Source of the DNA: an uncultured Erythrobacter sp.
GTDB taxonomy: Bacteria; Pseudomonadota; Alphaproteobacteria; Sphingomonadales; Sphingomonadaceae
DNA length: 64,000 nt
NCBI GenBank assembly: GCA_947488085.1
Contig: CANKYI010000001.1
Coordinates: 620,001 to 684,000 of the forward strand
Direction: 5' to 3'
The notes below the pieces were generated by a model. It worked only from the letters and a program-made list of their open reading frames with translations, was not told the DNA's origin and ran no database searches. Positions 47,718-57,363 of this stretch are shown in pieces (the first letter of the stretch is position 1; each line of letters starts with the position of its first letter). Made by a program: the position numbers and the translations under genes.

Positions 47718-48596
47718 ATGTACGGGGTCGCAGCCATCAAACTAGCGAAGGGCGCTATCGTGTTGAACGTCGCTGCGGCGTTGGCGGCGTGTTCGACTGC
47801 GCCTTTGCCAGAAGTCGCGAAGGTCGATGGCAAGGCTCTGGCTGAGGCAGCGCGGACCGGCAAACCGACCTTTGTCAGCCTCAACCCATGCACCGATGCG
47901 ATGCTGGTCGAAGTCGCCGATCCCGAGCAAATCCTCGCCTTGTCGCATTACAGCGCGATTGAGAGCGCAAGTTCAATCGATCACGGGACCGCCGCAGAAT
48001 TTGCAACGACCGGAGGGACGGCGGAAGAGATCATCGCGCTTTCGCCAGATATCGTCTTGGCTAGCACCTTTATCGCGCCCGCCACTCAGCGCGCCTTAAA
48101 ACGCGCAAGTATTCCGGTGGAGACATTTGGCAGCCCCGCCACATTCGACGAGAGCCGCGATCAATTGGAGCGTGTCGCTCTGATCTCACGCCAGCCATAT
48201 TGGGGCGATCAGCTATCGCGCAATGTCATCACCAGCCCAAACCTATCGCAAACGGGCCTCACTGCATTGCTATGGCAACCGGGGCAGTTGGTTGCGGGTG
48301 AGGCAAGTTTGGTGGCGGAACATCTGCGCTGGGCTGGCTTTACCAACTACGCGGCAGAATTGGGGTTGAACCAGGCGGACTATGTGTCGTTGGAAACGGT
48401 GCTCGCCAATCCTCCAGATGTGCTGCTCGTCGCGGGCGATGCTCCGGGGCAATTGCACCCACTCCTTGAAAATCTTCCAGACACGTTGGTGGCAGAATTT
48501 GCGCCCAATCTGATGTATTGCGGCGGGCCGGTGATTGATCGGGCCAAGGCAAGGCTTACCGAAATCCGGGAACAGGCGCAGCGTAAATTCCAATGA
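47718..48596 (+). CDS. ABC importer substrate-binding lipoprotein (iron-complex/B12 type)
   Basis: 292 aa from ATG 47718 after GGGGTCAGG; ATG 47694 is also possible. Lipoprotein signal with the lipobox LAAC. FVSLNPCTDAMLVEVADPEQ, ALSPDIVLASTF, LERVALIS and AEFAPNLMYCGGPVIDRA are the class III (FepB/BtuF-like) binding protein pattern. The ligand, siderophore, haem or cobamide, cannot be read from sequence. First gene of an importer operon; overlaps the permease gene by four bases (ATGA). Confidence 0.85.
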   Translation: MYGVAAIKLAKGAIVLNVAAALAACSTAPLPEVAKVDGKALAEAARTGKPTFVSLNPCTDAMLVEVADPEQILALSHYSAIESASSIDHGTAAEFATTGGTAEEIIALSPDIVLASTFIAPATQRALKRASIPVETFGSPATFDESRDQLERVALISRQPYWGDQLSRNVITSPNLSQTGLTALLWQPGQLVAGEASLVAEHLRWAGFTNYAAELGLNQADYVSLETVLANPPDVLLVAGDAPGQLHPLLENLPDTLVAEFAPNLMYCGGPVIDRAKARLTEIREQAQRKFQ

Positions 48597-49573
48597 CCCG
48601 CGCCAACCTGATATTTGCCGCATTGTTGGCGGTGTTGCTGCCCCTATCACTGTTTGCGGGGCGGGTTTGGATTAACCCGTTCGCGGATGTTGGCCCGATT
48701 GCCGATGCGGACAATGTTGGGTTGATCCTTATGGAGCTGCGGATGCCGCGCGCAATCCTTGCAGTGGTGATCGGCGCAGGGCTGGGCGCAGCAGGCGCGG
48801 CGATGCAAGGGTATTTGCGTAATCCGCTCGCCGATCCCGGCCTGTTCGGCATTGCGCCCATGGCGGCATTGGGCGCGGTCGCAAGTTTCTGGATCGGGGT
48901 CACATGGGTGCTGCCGATCTTTGCCTTGATCGGAGCCGGGCTGGGCATGGCTTTGCTTGCTGCGATTGCTGGGCGCACGCCATCGGGCGCGGGCGGAGGG
49001 ATCGCTTTGTTCACGCTTGCAGGGTTGATGATCGCCAGCCTTGCCGGAACGCTGACCGCGCTTGCCATCACCATGGCCCCCAATGCTTTTGCGATGAGCC
49101 AGATCGTCCTGTGGCTGAACGGCGCACTGACAGACAGGTCATGGGACGAGGTGTGGATTGCGGCTCCGCTGACTGTCGTGGGCCTCGGCCTGCTGTTCAC
49201 TGCGGCGCGCAGCCTTGATGCGCTAACGCTGGGGGACGACACCGCGCGTTCTATGGGTGTGAACCCCTCGCGGTTGCTCCTGATTTTGGTGGGTGGCGTG
49301 GGCCTGACCATCGGAGCAGGAGTCGCGGTTGCGGGGATCATCGGCTTTGTTGGCCTGATCGTGCCGCATCTTGTCCGACCGCTTACCGACAAAATGCCAT
49401 CCTCACTTTTGGTGCCAAGCGCTCTGGCTGGTGCATGCCTTGTGCTCCTTGCGGATAGTCTGGTGCGGATATTGCCATTTGTGACGGAGCTGCGCCTTGG
49501 CATCATGCTCTCCCTTATCGGTGCGCCTTTCTTCCTGTGGCTGTTGCTGCGTATGCGAAAGGGCGAATTGTGA
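48593..49573 (+). CDS. FecCD-family ABC permease
   Basis: 326 aa, about nine to ten membrane segments. ELRMPRAILAVVIGAGLGAA, GAAMQGYLRNPLADPGLFGI and the C-terminal IGFVGLIVPHLVRPL (coupling helix) are diagnostic of the FecCD/BtuC family. Homodimeric permease for iron-siderophore or cobamide uptake. Coupled at both ends: ATGA with the binding protein, GTGA with the ATPase. Confidence 0.92.
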   Translation: MTRANLIFAALLAVLLPLSLFAGRVWINPFADVGPIADADNVGLILMELRMPRAILAVVIGAGLGAAGAAMQGYLRNPLADPGLFGIAPMAALGAVASFWIGVTWVLPIFALIGAGLGMALLAAIAGRTPSGAGGGIALFTLAGLMIASLAGTLTALAITMAPNAFAMSQIVLWLNGALTDRSWDEVWIAAPLTVVGLGLLFTAARSLDALTLGDDTARSMGVNPSRLLLILVGGVGLTIGAGVAVAGIIGFVGLIVPHLVRPLTDKMPSSLLVPSALAGACLVLLADSLVRILPFVTELRLGIMLSLIGAPFFLWLLLRMRKGEL

Positions 49574-50316
49574 AGCTCGCCTGCGAGACATTGACGATCG
49601 CGCGCGGCGGCAATCTGGTGGTGAACCGCGTGACCTCGCGATTTGAGGCGGGCCACATCACGGCCATAGTCGGCCCCAACGGTGCTGGCAAAAGCTCGCT
49701 AGTTCAAGCGCTCACTGGATTGATTGAGCCTGCTCATGGAAAGGTGCTGTTGGGTGATCAAGACATCGCCTCCATCCTGCCAGCGACGCGCGCCAAACAT
49801 ATCGGATACTTGCCTCAAAATGCAGAGATCGTGTGGGATGTGTCCGTGCGCAACCTCATCGCATTGGGCCGCCATCCGCATGGCGATGCGGCGGCCCAGC
49901 CTGTCGAGGAAGCGATCAAGGTTATGCAGTTAGAGAAACTGCGCGATGCCCCCGCAACGCGGTTATCTGGCGGAGAGCGCGCGCGGGTGCTGCTCGCGCG
50001 GGTCTTGGCCGGTACGCCTGATTGGATACTTGCCGATGAACCGCTCGCCGCGCTCGATCTCGCGCATCAACTGGCGTTGATCGAACATTTGAAGACATGT
50101 GCGAAGGCCGGGGCTGGTGTTATCATTGTGCTGCATGATCTGGCGCTGGCGATGAACCATGCTGACCGGGTTGTCGTGATGAATAAGGGGCGCATGATTA
50201 CGCGCGGTGCACCACGCAATGCCTTGGCCAGCGAAGTGATTGAGCAAGCCTGGGGCGTCAAAACGCGATGGATTGGAGTTCCGGGCCAGCGTGCGCTCGC
50301 AACACTTGGAATGTAA
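49570..50316 (+). CDS. ABC importer ATPase (FecE/BtuD type)
   Basis: 248 aa from a GTG at 49570, four bases inside the permease gene, with AAAGGG upstream. Walker A GPNGAGKSSL, Q-loop YLPQ, signature RLSGGERARVLLARVLAG, Walker B WILADEPLAALD and H-loop IIVLHDLALAMNH are all intact. Powers the permease at 48593. A small inverted repeat (GTGACA...TGTCAC, 50317-50335) starts right after the stop and may be part of a 3' hairpin. Confidence 0.93.
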   Translation: MKLACETLTIARGGNLVVNRVTSRFEAGHITAIVGPNGAGKSSLVQALTGLIEPAHGKVLLGDQDIASILPATRAKHIGYLPQNAEIVWDVSVRNLIALGRHPHGDAAAQPVEEAIKVMQLEKLRDAPATRLSGGERARVLLARVLAGTPDWILADEPLAALDLAHQLALIEHLKTCAKAGAGVIIVLHDLALAMNHADRVVVMNKGRMITRGAPRNALASEVIEQAWGVKTRWIGVPGQRALATLGM

Positions 50317-50604
50317 GTGACAGGTGCAATGTCACTCCATTCATAAGTGGCTTACACAAACTGACCCGGTGCGGCGGGTTAGGGTGCGCCGCGATCTCTT
50401 TATGGGCAGATAACCAATGCCCGGTGGTGCGACCCGAAGGGCAAGAAGCGGAAGACCTGCAAAGAGGAGTATGTGATCGGGCAAATGCGCATGTTGCGCG
50501 ACTTCATATTTTCTATAGTCCCATGGAAATCCCGGAGTTCTGCCGTTTTTGGGTGAAATTAGCGTGTGAAACGCGGTCAACTTTTGCTTTGATGAGAAAT
50601 TTTA

Positions 50605-51600
50605 ATGTCCGATTTTGCTAAAATCATTGCCGATCCGCACTGGTTTCCGCACGTTTTTAATCCGGCTCAGCGTGCAGTGACCTTCATCCGGATCGACCGC
50701 GCACGTTTGGGACAGCCTGCATTCCTAGCCGATGCGACGTCTGATGGCGCGGAGCCTGTCGCAATACCGCTTGATCAGATTGCATCGTCCGGCATCCAAA
50801 CTGCGCCGCTGCACTTCATTTTTCACACTGCCTTCTGCCGTTCCACCCTGCTGGTGCGCGCGTTGGAGCAGCCGGGCCTGTGCACGGGTTTGAGCGAGCC
50901 GGGCGTCATCGCCAGCCTCGTGAATGCAGGCGATGCGGGCAGGGCGGCCGTTTTGCCGATCACACAATTGCTGGCGCGTGGATGGGGTGAGGGTGAACCG
51001 GTCTTCGTCAAGCCAACCAACCACGCCAACGTAATCGCGCCCGCTTTGATGGAAGCAGCGCCCAATGCGCGCGCGATCCTGATGACCAATCCGCTGCCGT
51101 CATTTCTGGCGGCGGTTTTGCGCAAGGGGATGATGGGCAGACGCTGGGCGCGCCAGCTTTACCTTGAGATGATGGGCTATGCCGGGATGGACCTCGGCAT
51201 GGATGCGCGTGAGCAATTTGCGATGACAGACCTGCAAGCAGGCGCGCTCGCATGGTTCCTGAACCAGCGTTATCTGGAGGCTCTAACGCGCAAATTTGGC
51301 GACCGCGTGCGCGTACTGGACGGAGATGCGTTCGGAGCAGATCCCGCGCGGGCGCTAGAAGCGGTAGGTACGTTCACCGGAGTACCAATTGACGCAGCGC
51401 GCGCCAAGGCGATTGCGACCGGACCTGTCTTCACTGCCGATGCAAAAACCGGCGAAGACTATGCCGCCAAAGCCGCCCGCGACGCCGCCGCAGTGGAAAG
51501 CGCCGTGGTCGAAGACGAGATAGGCAAGGTCAGCGAATGGATCGGCATGATCGCGAAACAGGCCGGACTAGATGTGCCGTTGCGCGGGACTCTGGTGTGA
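50605..51600 (+). CDS. Sulfotransferase-like P-loop protein
   Basis: 331 aa, cytoplasmic. HFIFHTAFCRSTLLVRALEQ (about 70-90) looks like the PAPS-binding loop of sulfotransferases, followed by CTGLSEPGVIASL. VKPTNHANVIAPALMEAAPN and AILMTNPLPSFLAAVLRKG fit the 3'-phosphate-binding strand-helix, and DRVRVLDGDAFGADPARALE is a later conserved-looking strand. The loop has Cys-Arg-Ser-Thr instead of the classic Gly-Thr/Ser pattern, so activity is open. The 288-base gap before it shows no gene. 40 bases before the TIR gene, so cotranscription with it is possible. Confidence 0.65.
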   Translation: MSDFAKIIADPHWFPHVFNPAQRAVTFIRIDRARLGQPAFLADATSDGAEPVAIPLDQIASSGIQTAPLHFIFHTAFCRSTLLVRALEQPGLCTGLSEPGVIASLVNAGDAGRAAVLPITQLLARGWGEGEPVFVKPTNHANVIAPALMEAAPNARAILMTNPLPSFLAAVLRKGMMGRRWARQLYLEMMGYAGMDLGMDAREQFAMTDLQAGALAWFLNQRYLEALTRKFGDRVRVLDGDAFGADPARALEAVGTFTGVPIDAARAKAIATGPVFTADAKTGEDYAAKAARDAAAVESAVVEDEIGKVSEWIGMIAKQAGLDVPLRGTLV

Positions 51601-51640
51601 GGGCTTGCGCCGAACGGGGAGTGTGGGGATAGGTTAGCGG

Positions 51641-53602
51641 ATGGCAGTTGAGATTACATCGAGCGTAGAGCTTGAGAAGTGGCTTGAAGATAAGCCCGAA
51701 GAATGGGCGCAGGTGATTGCTTTGAGGGCGGCTTTGCGAACATTCCCTTTGCTATGCGATCCCTCCGAGTTCAATGACCTAGAAGTCGATGTTCAAAAAA
51801 CTCTGAGTTTTATCTTCGGGATGGCCTTGTCGACCGGTGATTGTAGCTTTGAGATCAAATCTGACTTCATCATGAAGTCTACTGACGCGCACTTACTCGA
51901 CCAATCTGGCGAGTTGGTCGGAAATAGGCCTCTTCATAATGCCATGTCTGCCGCTTCAGAGACAGTATATCTACTTGCGTATCCTTGGCAGAACAAGATG
52001 TCCGCAGCAAATGCTGTAGAGATGGGGGCTATGGCTATCGCGGACAAAAGCGCTAGACTCGCATTCTGGCAAAGCGTCTCAGACGATTGTCATGCCTTGG
52101 GACAGAATGTGTCCGCGAGAACGATTCTCAAGAGACAGCTATGGAAAAATCGCCCGAACTGGTTCGATTTAAAGTGGCTCGCGGCGACGAGCTGGCTCTC
52201 TGGCTCAAATCTCGGCTTCGAAATCTGGCGCGAGTGGTATTACGGTCGCCTCGAAGGACTATCGCATGCTTTCGCTAACTTCGACGCCGACGCCGACGAA
52301 GCGTTCTACAAGCAAATCCTCAGCTACGACGATGACTGGTGGTCCCGCGAACCACGCGAAGTCAACGCCGACATCAAGGAACTCGTTGACTCCCTACGCA
52401 AACTCCAAGACACAAACGCTGGCCCGGTCGACTTCTTCATCAGTTACGCCAATGAAGACGAAGCCACCGCGCGTGAAATCGGCGATATCCTCGATGAGCT
52501 TGGCCGTTCCTATCTCGTTCAATATCGTGACTTTGCTCAGAAAAACTGGGTCAATGCGATTGACGATGCTTTGGAGCGGTCGGGTCGCCTAGTCCCAATC
52601 TATTCCAGGCACTACGTCGCGTCTGATCATTGCAAGACGGAATGGAACCACTTTCACAAGCTTGACCCGTCGGGTGCAGAGCGACGGATCGTCGGGTTTA
52701 AACTCGATGGAGCGGATCTTAGACCGCTTATGGATCAGGTGGTCTACAAGGATCTGTCCAGCGTTTCGCGCGCCGAGCGCACTCAAACTATCCGAGATTG
52801 GATTGAATGGGAGCCGCGCCCGCTGACCCGCAACAACGTCGCGCAAACGCTTACCAAACATCTCGACCCCGGTGTTGTCGCTACGGACGATGGGAAGATC
52901 GACACAACACCCGATCCGGTTCTCAATGAAACGGATGTTCCCGCTGAGCTTGCGCGCGCCATGGATGCACTGCGCATGATGCTCGATCTCGCGCGGATGA
53001 CAGAACGAAACCTGTCAAGCATGATGCAAGGCACACTCAAACTCTACGATAACCACTTCTCTGAACAGGGTCGGGATTCAAGCTGGGGTGGTCTTGATCG
53101 CTATATGGCAGTGCTTTCCGAAGGGGCTGCCGATCTTTCAAGCGCGACGATGCGCGAAGAGAAGGCGGCTCTCGAACAGCTCATCGCTGCGCATAGCAAA
53201 TGTATGGCTGCGCTCAATTCGATCGATGAACAGATGCGCGAGCTTGCCAATGTGCCGTTGGAGAAAGTTGATCCCGCTGCGATCAATCAGCTGATCGACA
53301 AGCTGAAAGACGTTCAGGAGCAGGCGAGTGAGCAAGAAGCCAGCACCGATCAATATAATCAACAGGCCGCGGAACTGGTCGAGCAAGGTCGTGAGTTCGC
53401 TTTCGAGGCGGGTGCGCCCGACGCCGAGAAAAAGCCCGACACCGCGCGCAAACGTTTCCTCCGCTACGTTGGCGGCTTCGGTCTCAAGACGCTAGCTGTG
53501 CTGGGCTCGCTTGCCTCGATACGCCAAACGCCTGAGTTCAAGAGACTGCTTGAGGCCGCTGAAAGTTTGGTCGAAGAATTTTACAAGATGATTGGCCTCT
53601 AA
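51641..53602 (+). CDS. TIR-domain protein, candidate antiphage NADase
   Basis: 653 aa. The TIR domain (about 262-390) starts VDFFISYANEDEATAREI and has SDHCKTEWNHF, where Glu334 matches the catalytic Glu of NAD-cleaving TIR enzymes; KLDGADL and RTQTIRDWIEW follow. The first 250 residues are a helical region with NRPNWFDLKWLAA and GFEIWREWYYGRLEGLSHAF that I cannot name; it may sense the trigger. Residues about 430-590 are helical and charged, probably coiled coil, and the end is hydrophobic (GGFGLKTLAVLGSLASI). Bacterial TIR proteins often kill infected cells by emptying NAD+. No Thoeris ThsA or other partner is adjacent. Confidence 0.83.
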   Translation: MAVEITSSVELEKWLEDKPEEWAQVIALRAALRTFPLLCDPSEFNDLEVDVQKTLSFIFGMALSTGDCSFEIKSDFIMKSTDAHLLDQSGELVGNRPLHNAMSAASETVYLLAYPWQNKMSAANAVEMGAMAIADKSARLAFWQSVSDDCHALGQNVSARTILKRQLWKNRPNWFDLKWLAATSWLSGSNLGFEIWREWYYGRLEGLSHAFANFDADADEAFYKQILSYDDDWWSREPREVNADIKELVDSLRKLQDTNAGPVDFFISYANEDEATAREIGDILDELGRSYLVQYRDFAQKNWVNAIDDALERSGRLVPIYSRHYVASDHCKTEWNHFHKLDPSGAERRIVGFKLDGADLRPLMDQVVYKDLSSVSRAERTQTIRDWIEWEPRPLTRNNVAQTLTKHLDPGVVATDDGKIDTTPDPVLNETDVPAELARAMDALRMMLDLARMTERNLSSMMQGTLKLYDNHFSEQGRDSSWGGLDRYMAVLSEGAADLSSATMREEKAALEQLIAAHSKCMAALNSIDEQMRELANVPLEKVDPAAINQLIDKLKDVQEQASEQEASTDQYNQQAAELVEQGREFAFEAGAPDAEKKPDTARKRFLRYVGGFGLKTLAVLGSLASIRQTPEFKRLLEAAESLVEEFYKMIGL

Positions 53603-53703
53603 CTTCAGAAACCTATCCTCGCTTCGCCCGTTGCAATCCGGGGGTGGGGTGGCCATTTCGTGGATACCTCGCGGGCGGCTCGCCTACGCCCCTTTACTTA
53701 TGC

Positions 53704-53718
53704 GAACATTTCCGGAAC
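53704..53718. promoter_or_regulatory. LexA (SOS) box upstream of uvrA
   Basis: GAAC at 53704-53707 and GAAC at 53715-53718, exactly seven bases apart: the reverse complement of GTTC-N7-GTTC, the alphaproteobacterial LexA site. It ends ten bases before the uvrA start codon. uvrA is a classical SOS gene, so the site makes sense. Confidence 0.85.
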
Positions 53719-53728
53719 AAAGCGCCCC

Positions 53729-56626
53729 ATGTCACTTACCAAGATCTCAGTGCGGGGTGCCCGCGAACACAATCTCAAAGGCGTTGATATTGATCTGCCG
53801 CGCGACGCTTTGATCGTTGTTACGGGGCTGTCCGGTTCGGGCAAATCGTCCCTCGCATTCGACACGATCTATGCCGAGGGTCAGCGGCGTTATGTTGAGA
53901 GCTTGTCCGCCTATGCGCGGCAGTTTCTGGAGATGATGCAAAAGCCCGATGTGGAGCATATTGACGGGCTGTCGCCTGCCATTTCCATCGAGCAGAAAAC
54001 GACCAGCCGTAATCCGCGCTCTACCGTTGCGACAGTCACCGAAATTTACGACTATATGCGCCTGTTATGGGCGCGGGTGGGCATTCCCTATTCGCCTGCC
54101 ACAGGTGAGCCGATCAGCGCGCAGTCGGTCGCGCAAATGGTCGACCGGGTGATGGAGCTGCCAGAGGGCACGCGCGCCTATTTGCTCGCGCCTGTCGTGC
54201 GCGGGCGCAAAGGCGAATACCGCAAGGAGTTGGCCGAGTGGCAAAAGGCGGGCTTTACCCGCGTGCGCATTGATGGCGAGTTGTACGGGATCGAAGAGGC
54301 GCCCGCGCTCGACAAGAAGTTTAAGCATGACATTGAGGTCGTGGTTGACCGGATCGCGGTGAAAGACGGCTTGCAAACGCGGCTGGCGGATTCGTTTGAG
54401 ACGGCGCTGAAACTGGCTGAGGGGTTGGCCTATGTCGACTTGGCCGATGGCGTGGTGCCGGGGCGCGAAGATGAGGCCTCTGGTGGCGGGGCGATGAAGG
54501 GAGCGGGACTTGCACCCAATCGCATCGTGTTTTCCGAGAAATTCGCCTGTCCGGTCAGCGGCTTTACCATTGAGGAAATCGAGCCGCGGCTGTTCTCGTT
54601 TAACTCGCCGCAGGGTGCCTGTCCGACGTGCGATGGGATCGGTGAAAAGCAGTTGTTTGATGAGCAATTGGTGGTCCCGAACGAGGCTCTGACCCTGAAA
54701 CAAGGCGCAATTGCGCCATGGGCCAAATCGAGCCCGCCTTCGCCTTATTACATGCAAGTGCTGAGCAGCCTCGCAAAGGCGTATGATTTCACCATCACGA
54801 CGTCGTGGAAAGATCTGGAGCCGGATCAGCGCATGATCATCCTGCATGGCACAGGCGGAATGCCGGTTGCGCTGACATTCAAGGATGGCCGCAAGCAATA
54901 TACGGTGAACAAGCCGTTTGAGGGCGTGATTGGCAACCTCAACCGCCGCATGATGCAAACCGAAAGCGCGTGGATGCAGGAGGAGCTGGGCAAGTTCCAG
55001 ACCGCGCAGCCATGTGAGACGTGTGGGGGCAAACGCCTCAACGAGAAATCGCTGGCGGTGAAGATCGCGGATACTGACATTGCAACGCCGGTCACGATGA
55101 GCGTGTCGGATGCGAAGGAGTGGTTCCTGGCGCTCGATGACAAGCTGACCGATCAACAATCGCAGATCGCCAAGGCTATCCTGAAAGAGATTAACGAACG
55201 GCTGGGCTTCCTCGACAATGTGGGGCTTGACTACCTCAACCTTGATCGCACCAGCGGGACGCTGTCGGGCGGTGAAAGCCAGCGCATCCGCCTCGCCAGC
55301 CAGATTGGCAGCGGGCTTTCCGGTGTGCTTTATGTCCTCGACGAACCCAGCATTGGCCTGCACCAGCGCGACAATGATCGGCTGCTGGAAACGCTCAAGC
55401 GCCTGCGCGATTTGGGCAACACTGTGATCGTGGTGGAGCATGACGAAGACGCGATCCGGCAAGCGGACCATATCGTCGATATTGGCCCCGGCGCGGGTGT
55501 GCGCGGGGGTGAGATTGTCGCTCAGGGCACTCTTAAACAGATCATGAAATCGAAAAAGTCGCTCACCGCAGATTACCTCACCGGGCGGCGCGAGATTGCT
55601 GTCCCGAAAGAGCGGCGCAAGGGTAATGGGCACAAACTGACGGTGAAGGGCGCAAAGGCGAACAACCTCAAAGACGTGAGCGCCTCCATTCCGCTAGGTA
55701 CATTCACCTGCATCACGGGTGTGTCCGGGTCGGGCAAATCCTCCTTCACCATCGACACGCTCTATGCCGCCGCCGCGCGCACATTGAACGGCGCGCGGGT
55801 GATTGCGGGTAAGCATGATAGCGTCACCGGCCTCGAATATTGCGACAAGGTGATCGAGATCGACCAATCGCCCATCGGCCGCACGCCGCGATCCAACCCG
55901 GCCACCTATACCGGCGCCTTCACCCAAATCCGCGACTGGTTCGCCGGCCTGCCCGAAAGCCAAGCGCGCGGATACAAGCCGGGCCGCTTCTCCTTCAACG
56001 TCAAAGGGGGCCGCTGCGAACAATGCACCGGCGACGGCCTGATCAAGATCGAGATGCACTTCCTCCCCGACGTCTATGTCACATGCGAGGAATGCGGCGG
56101 CAAACGCTACAATCGCGAAACACTGCAGGTGAAGTTCAAAGGGCACAGCATCGCCGATGTGCTTGATATGACGGTCGAGGATGCCGAGGGGTTCTTTAAA
56201 GCCGTACCCCCGATCCGCGACAAGATGCGGATGCTGAACGAGGTTGGCCTTGGCTATGTAAAGGTCGGCCAACAGGCCACGACGCTTTCGGGTGGTGAGG
56301 CGCAGCGGGTGAAACTGGCCAAGGAGCTGTCCAAGCGATCAACCGGGCAGACGCTCTATATCCTCGACGAGCCGACGACAGGTTTGCACTTTGAGGATGT
56401 GCGCAAACTCCTCGAAGTGCTGCATCGTTTGGTGGAGCAAGGCAATTCCGTGGTGGTGATCGAGCACAATCTCGACGTGATCAAAACCGCCGACTGGGTA
56501 CTGGACCTAGGCCCCGAAGGCGGCGTGCGCGGCGGCGAGGTCGTCGCCGAGGGCACACCGGAGGCTGTGGCTAAGGTGAAGCGGAGCTTTACCGGCGGGT
56601 ATTTGGCGGGGATGTTGGGTAAATGA
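53729..56626 (+). CDS. uvrA: Excinuclease ABC subunit A
   Basis: 965 aa from ATG 53729; the upstream frame is rejected. DNA damage recognition in nucleotide excision repair. Two ABC ATPase modules: [12 protein letters not shown] and [12 protein letters not shown] as Walker [18 protein letters not shown] and [16 protein letters not shown] as signatures, [12 protein letters not shown] and [15 protein letters not shown] as Walker B. Zinc sites: CPTC, CETC and CEQC...CEEC. Full length. Preceded by a LexA box and flanked by a TIR gene and, convergently, the SLOG/phosphoribosyltransferase pair. Confidence 0.98.
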   Translation: MSLTKISVRGAREHNLKGVDIDLPRDALIVVTGLSGSGKSSLAFDTIYAEGQRRYVESLSAYARQFLEMMQKPDVEHIDGLSPAISIEQKTTSRNPRSTVATVTEIYDYMRLLWARVGIPYSPATGEPISAQSVAQMVDRVMELPEGTRAYLLAPVVRGRKGEYRKELAEWQKAGFTRVRIDGELYGIEEAPALDKKFKHDIEVVVDRIAVKDGLQTRLADSFETALKLAEGLAYVDLADGVVPGREDEASGGGAMKGAGLAPNRIVFSEKFACPVSGFTIEEIEPRLFSFNSPQGACPTCDGIGEKQLFDEQLVVPNEALTLKQGAIAPWAKSSPPSPYYMQVLSSLAKAYDFTITTSWKDLEPDQRMIILHGTGGMPVALTFKDGRKQYTVNKPFEGVIGNLNRRMMQTESAWMQEELGKFQTAQPCETCGGKRLNEKSLAVKIADTDIATPVTMSVSDAKEWFLALDDKLTDQQSQIAKAILKEINERLGFLDNVGLDYLNLDRTSGTLSGGESQRIRLASQIGSGLSGVLYVLDEPSIGLHQRDNDRLLETLKRLRDLGNTVIVVEHDEDAIRQADHIVDIGPGAGVRGGEIVAQGTLKQIMKSKKSLTADYLTGRREIAVPKERRKGNGHKLTVKGAKANNLKDVSASIPLGTFTCITGVSGSGKSSFTIDTLYAAAARTLNGARVIAGKHDSVTGLEYCDKVIEIDQSPIGRTPRSNPATYTGAFTQIRDWFAGLPESQARGYKPGRFSFNVKGGRCEQCTGDGLIKIEMHFLPDVYVTCEECGGKRYNRETLQVKFKGHSIADVLDMTVEDAEGFFKAVPPIRDKMRMLNEVGLGYVKVGQQATTLSGGEAQRVKLAKELSKRSTGQTLYILDEPTTGLHFEDVRKLLEVLHRLVEQGNSVVVIEHNLDVIKTADWVLDLGPEGGVRGGEVVAEGTPEAVAKVKRSFTGGYLAGMLGK

Positions 56627-56700
56627 GGGGGTGGCGGAGTAGCTAATCGGAAGATCGTTTTAGCACAATCCGCCCAATCTTGACGACCAATAGCGAGATT

Positions 56701-57363
56701 TTAGTTCTTACTAGGAATATCTAGCATAGGAAATTCAACACGAGGCCTTGCGCATCGCGCTATGAAAACGCCTACAACACGCTTGATTTGATCGATCTCA
56801 CCAATTTTTCGGACACATGCCCTAAAGCTAGCACCTGTGGTGAGAACATCATCCAATAAAAAGCAGGTCGTCGCGTCACCGAGATCGGCGAGATCAATCG
56901 CTAGAGCAGAATAAATCGCGTCAATATCGCGTTTTTGATCGCTGTGATGAAGAGGAGATCGTGCTGTTGTATTTCGTATCAAATCTGCATGCCGAAAGGG
57001 ATCTGAATTCATGGCAATTTGAATCATTCGATCATCAAATTCTGGATGATCTGGCGGTTTAGAGGGCGGAATTGGGACGATTACAGAATTAGACGCAAGG
57101 TTAGTGTTTAGGGTCCTACCCAAGAGTGTCCCGCAAGTTTGGATCGCGCGAACTTTATGCCGCCAAGCTGGCTTACCCCTGAATTTCGGGTGTCTTTTCA
57201 AGTTTATGACTAGCTGGTTTGCTGCGCTATGTGAGTATCCTCCTCCGGGAGTATAGTCGCCGAAGAAATAACACTCGTCATCGGCATTTAGATGCCAATG
57301 GTCGGGTCTTTCTAGTTCGCCAATGACGCGAAGATTATTGGATAAGCTCCCGTCGGATGTCAT
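56701..57363 (-). CDS. ComF-like phosphoribosyltransferase
   Basis: 220 aa from ATG 57363; a TTG at 57399 would add 12 residues. The PRPP-binding motif CFLLDDVLTTGASF (167-180) is intact, with NSVIVPIPPSKPPDHPEFDD as the upstream core strand and loop. The first 80 residues hold YFFGDYTPGGGYSHSAANQL and TCGTLLGR and lack the usual ComF zinc-finger Cys set. Substrate unknown: a base, a nucleotide-like signal or a protein. It overlaps the end of the SLOG gene by 29 bases, so the two are translated together. A+T-rich relative to uvrA, which faces it end to end 74 bases away. Confidence 0.85.
   Translation of the reverse strand: MTSDGSLSNNLRVIGELERPDHWHLNADDECYFFGDYTPGGGYSHSAANQLVINLKRHPKFRGKPAWRHKVRAIQTCGTLLGRTLNTNLASNSVIVPIPPSKPPDHPEFDDRMIQIAMNSDPFRHADLIRNTTARSPLHHSDQKRDIDAIYSALAIDLADLGDATTCFLLDDVLTTGASFRACVRKIGEIDQIKRVVGVFIARCARPRVEFPMLDIPSKN

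Noticed and set aside
50447..50460. AGCGGAAGACCTGC, resembling the B12 box of cobalamin riboswitches
   Set aside because: The rest of the conserved riboswitch core is missing, it follows rather than precedes the importer genes, and the gene after it is not B12-related.
54065..55633. 522-codon frame antisense to uvrA
   Set aside because: A shadow of a high-GC gene; no start signals and no recognisable domain.
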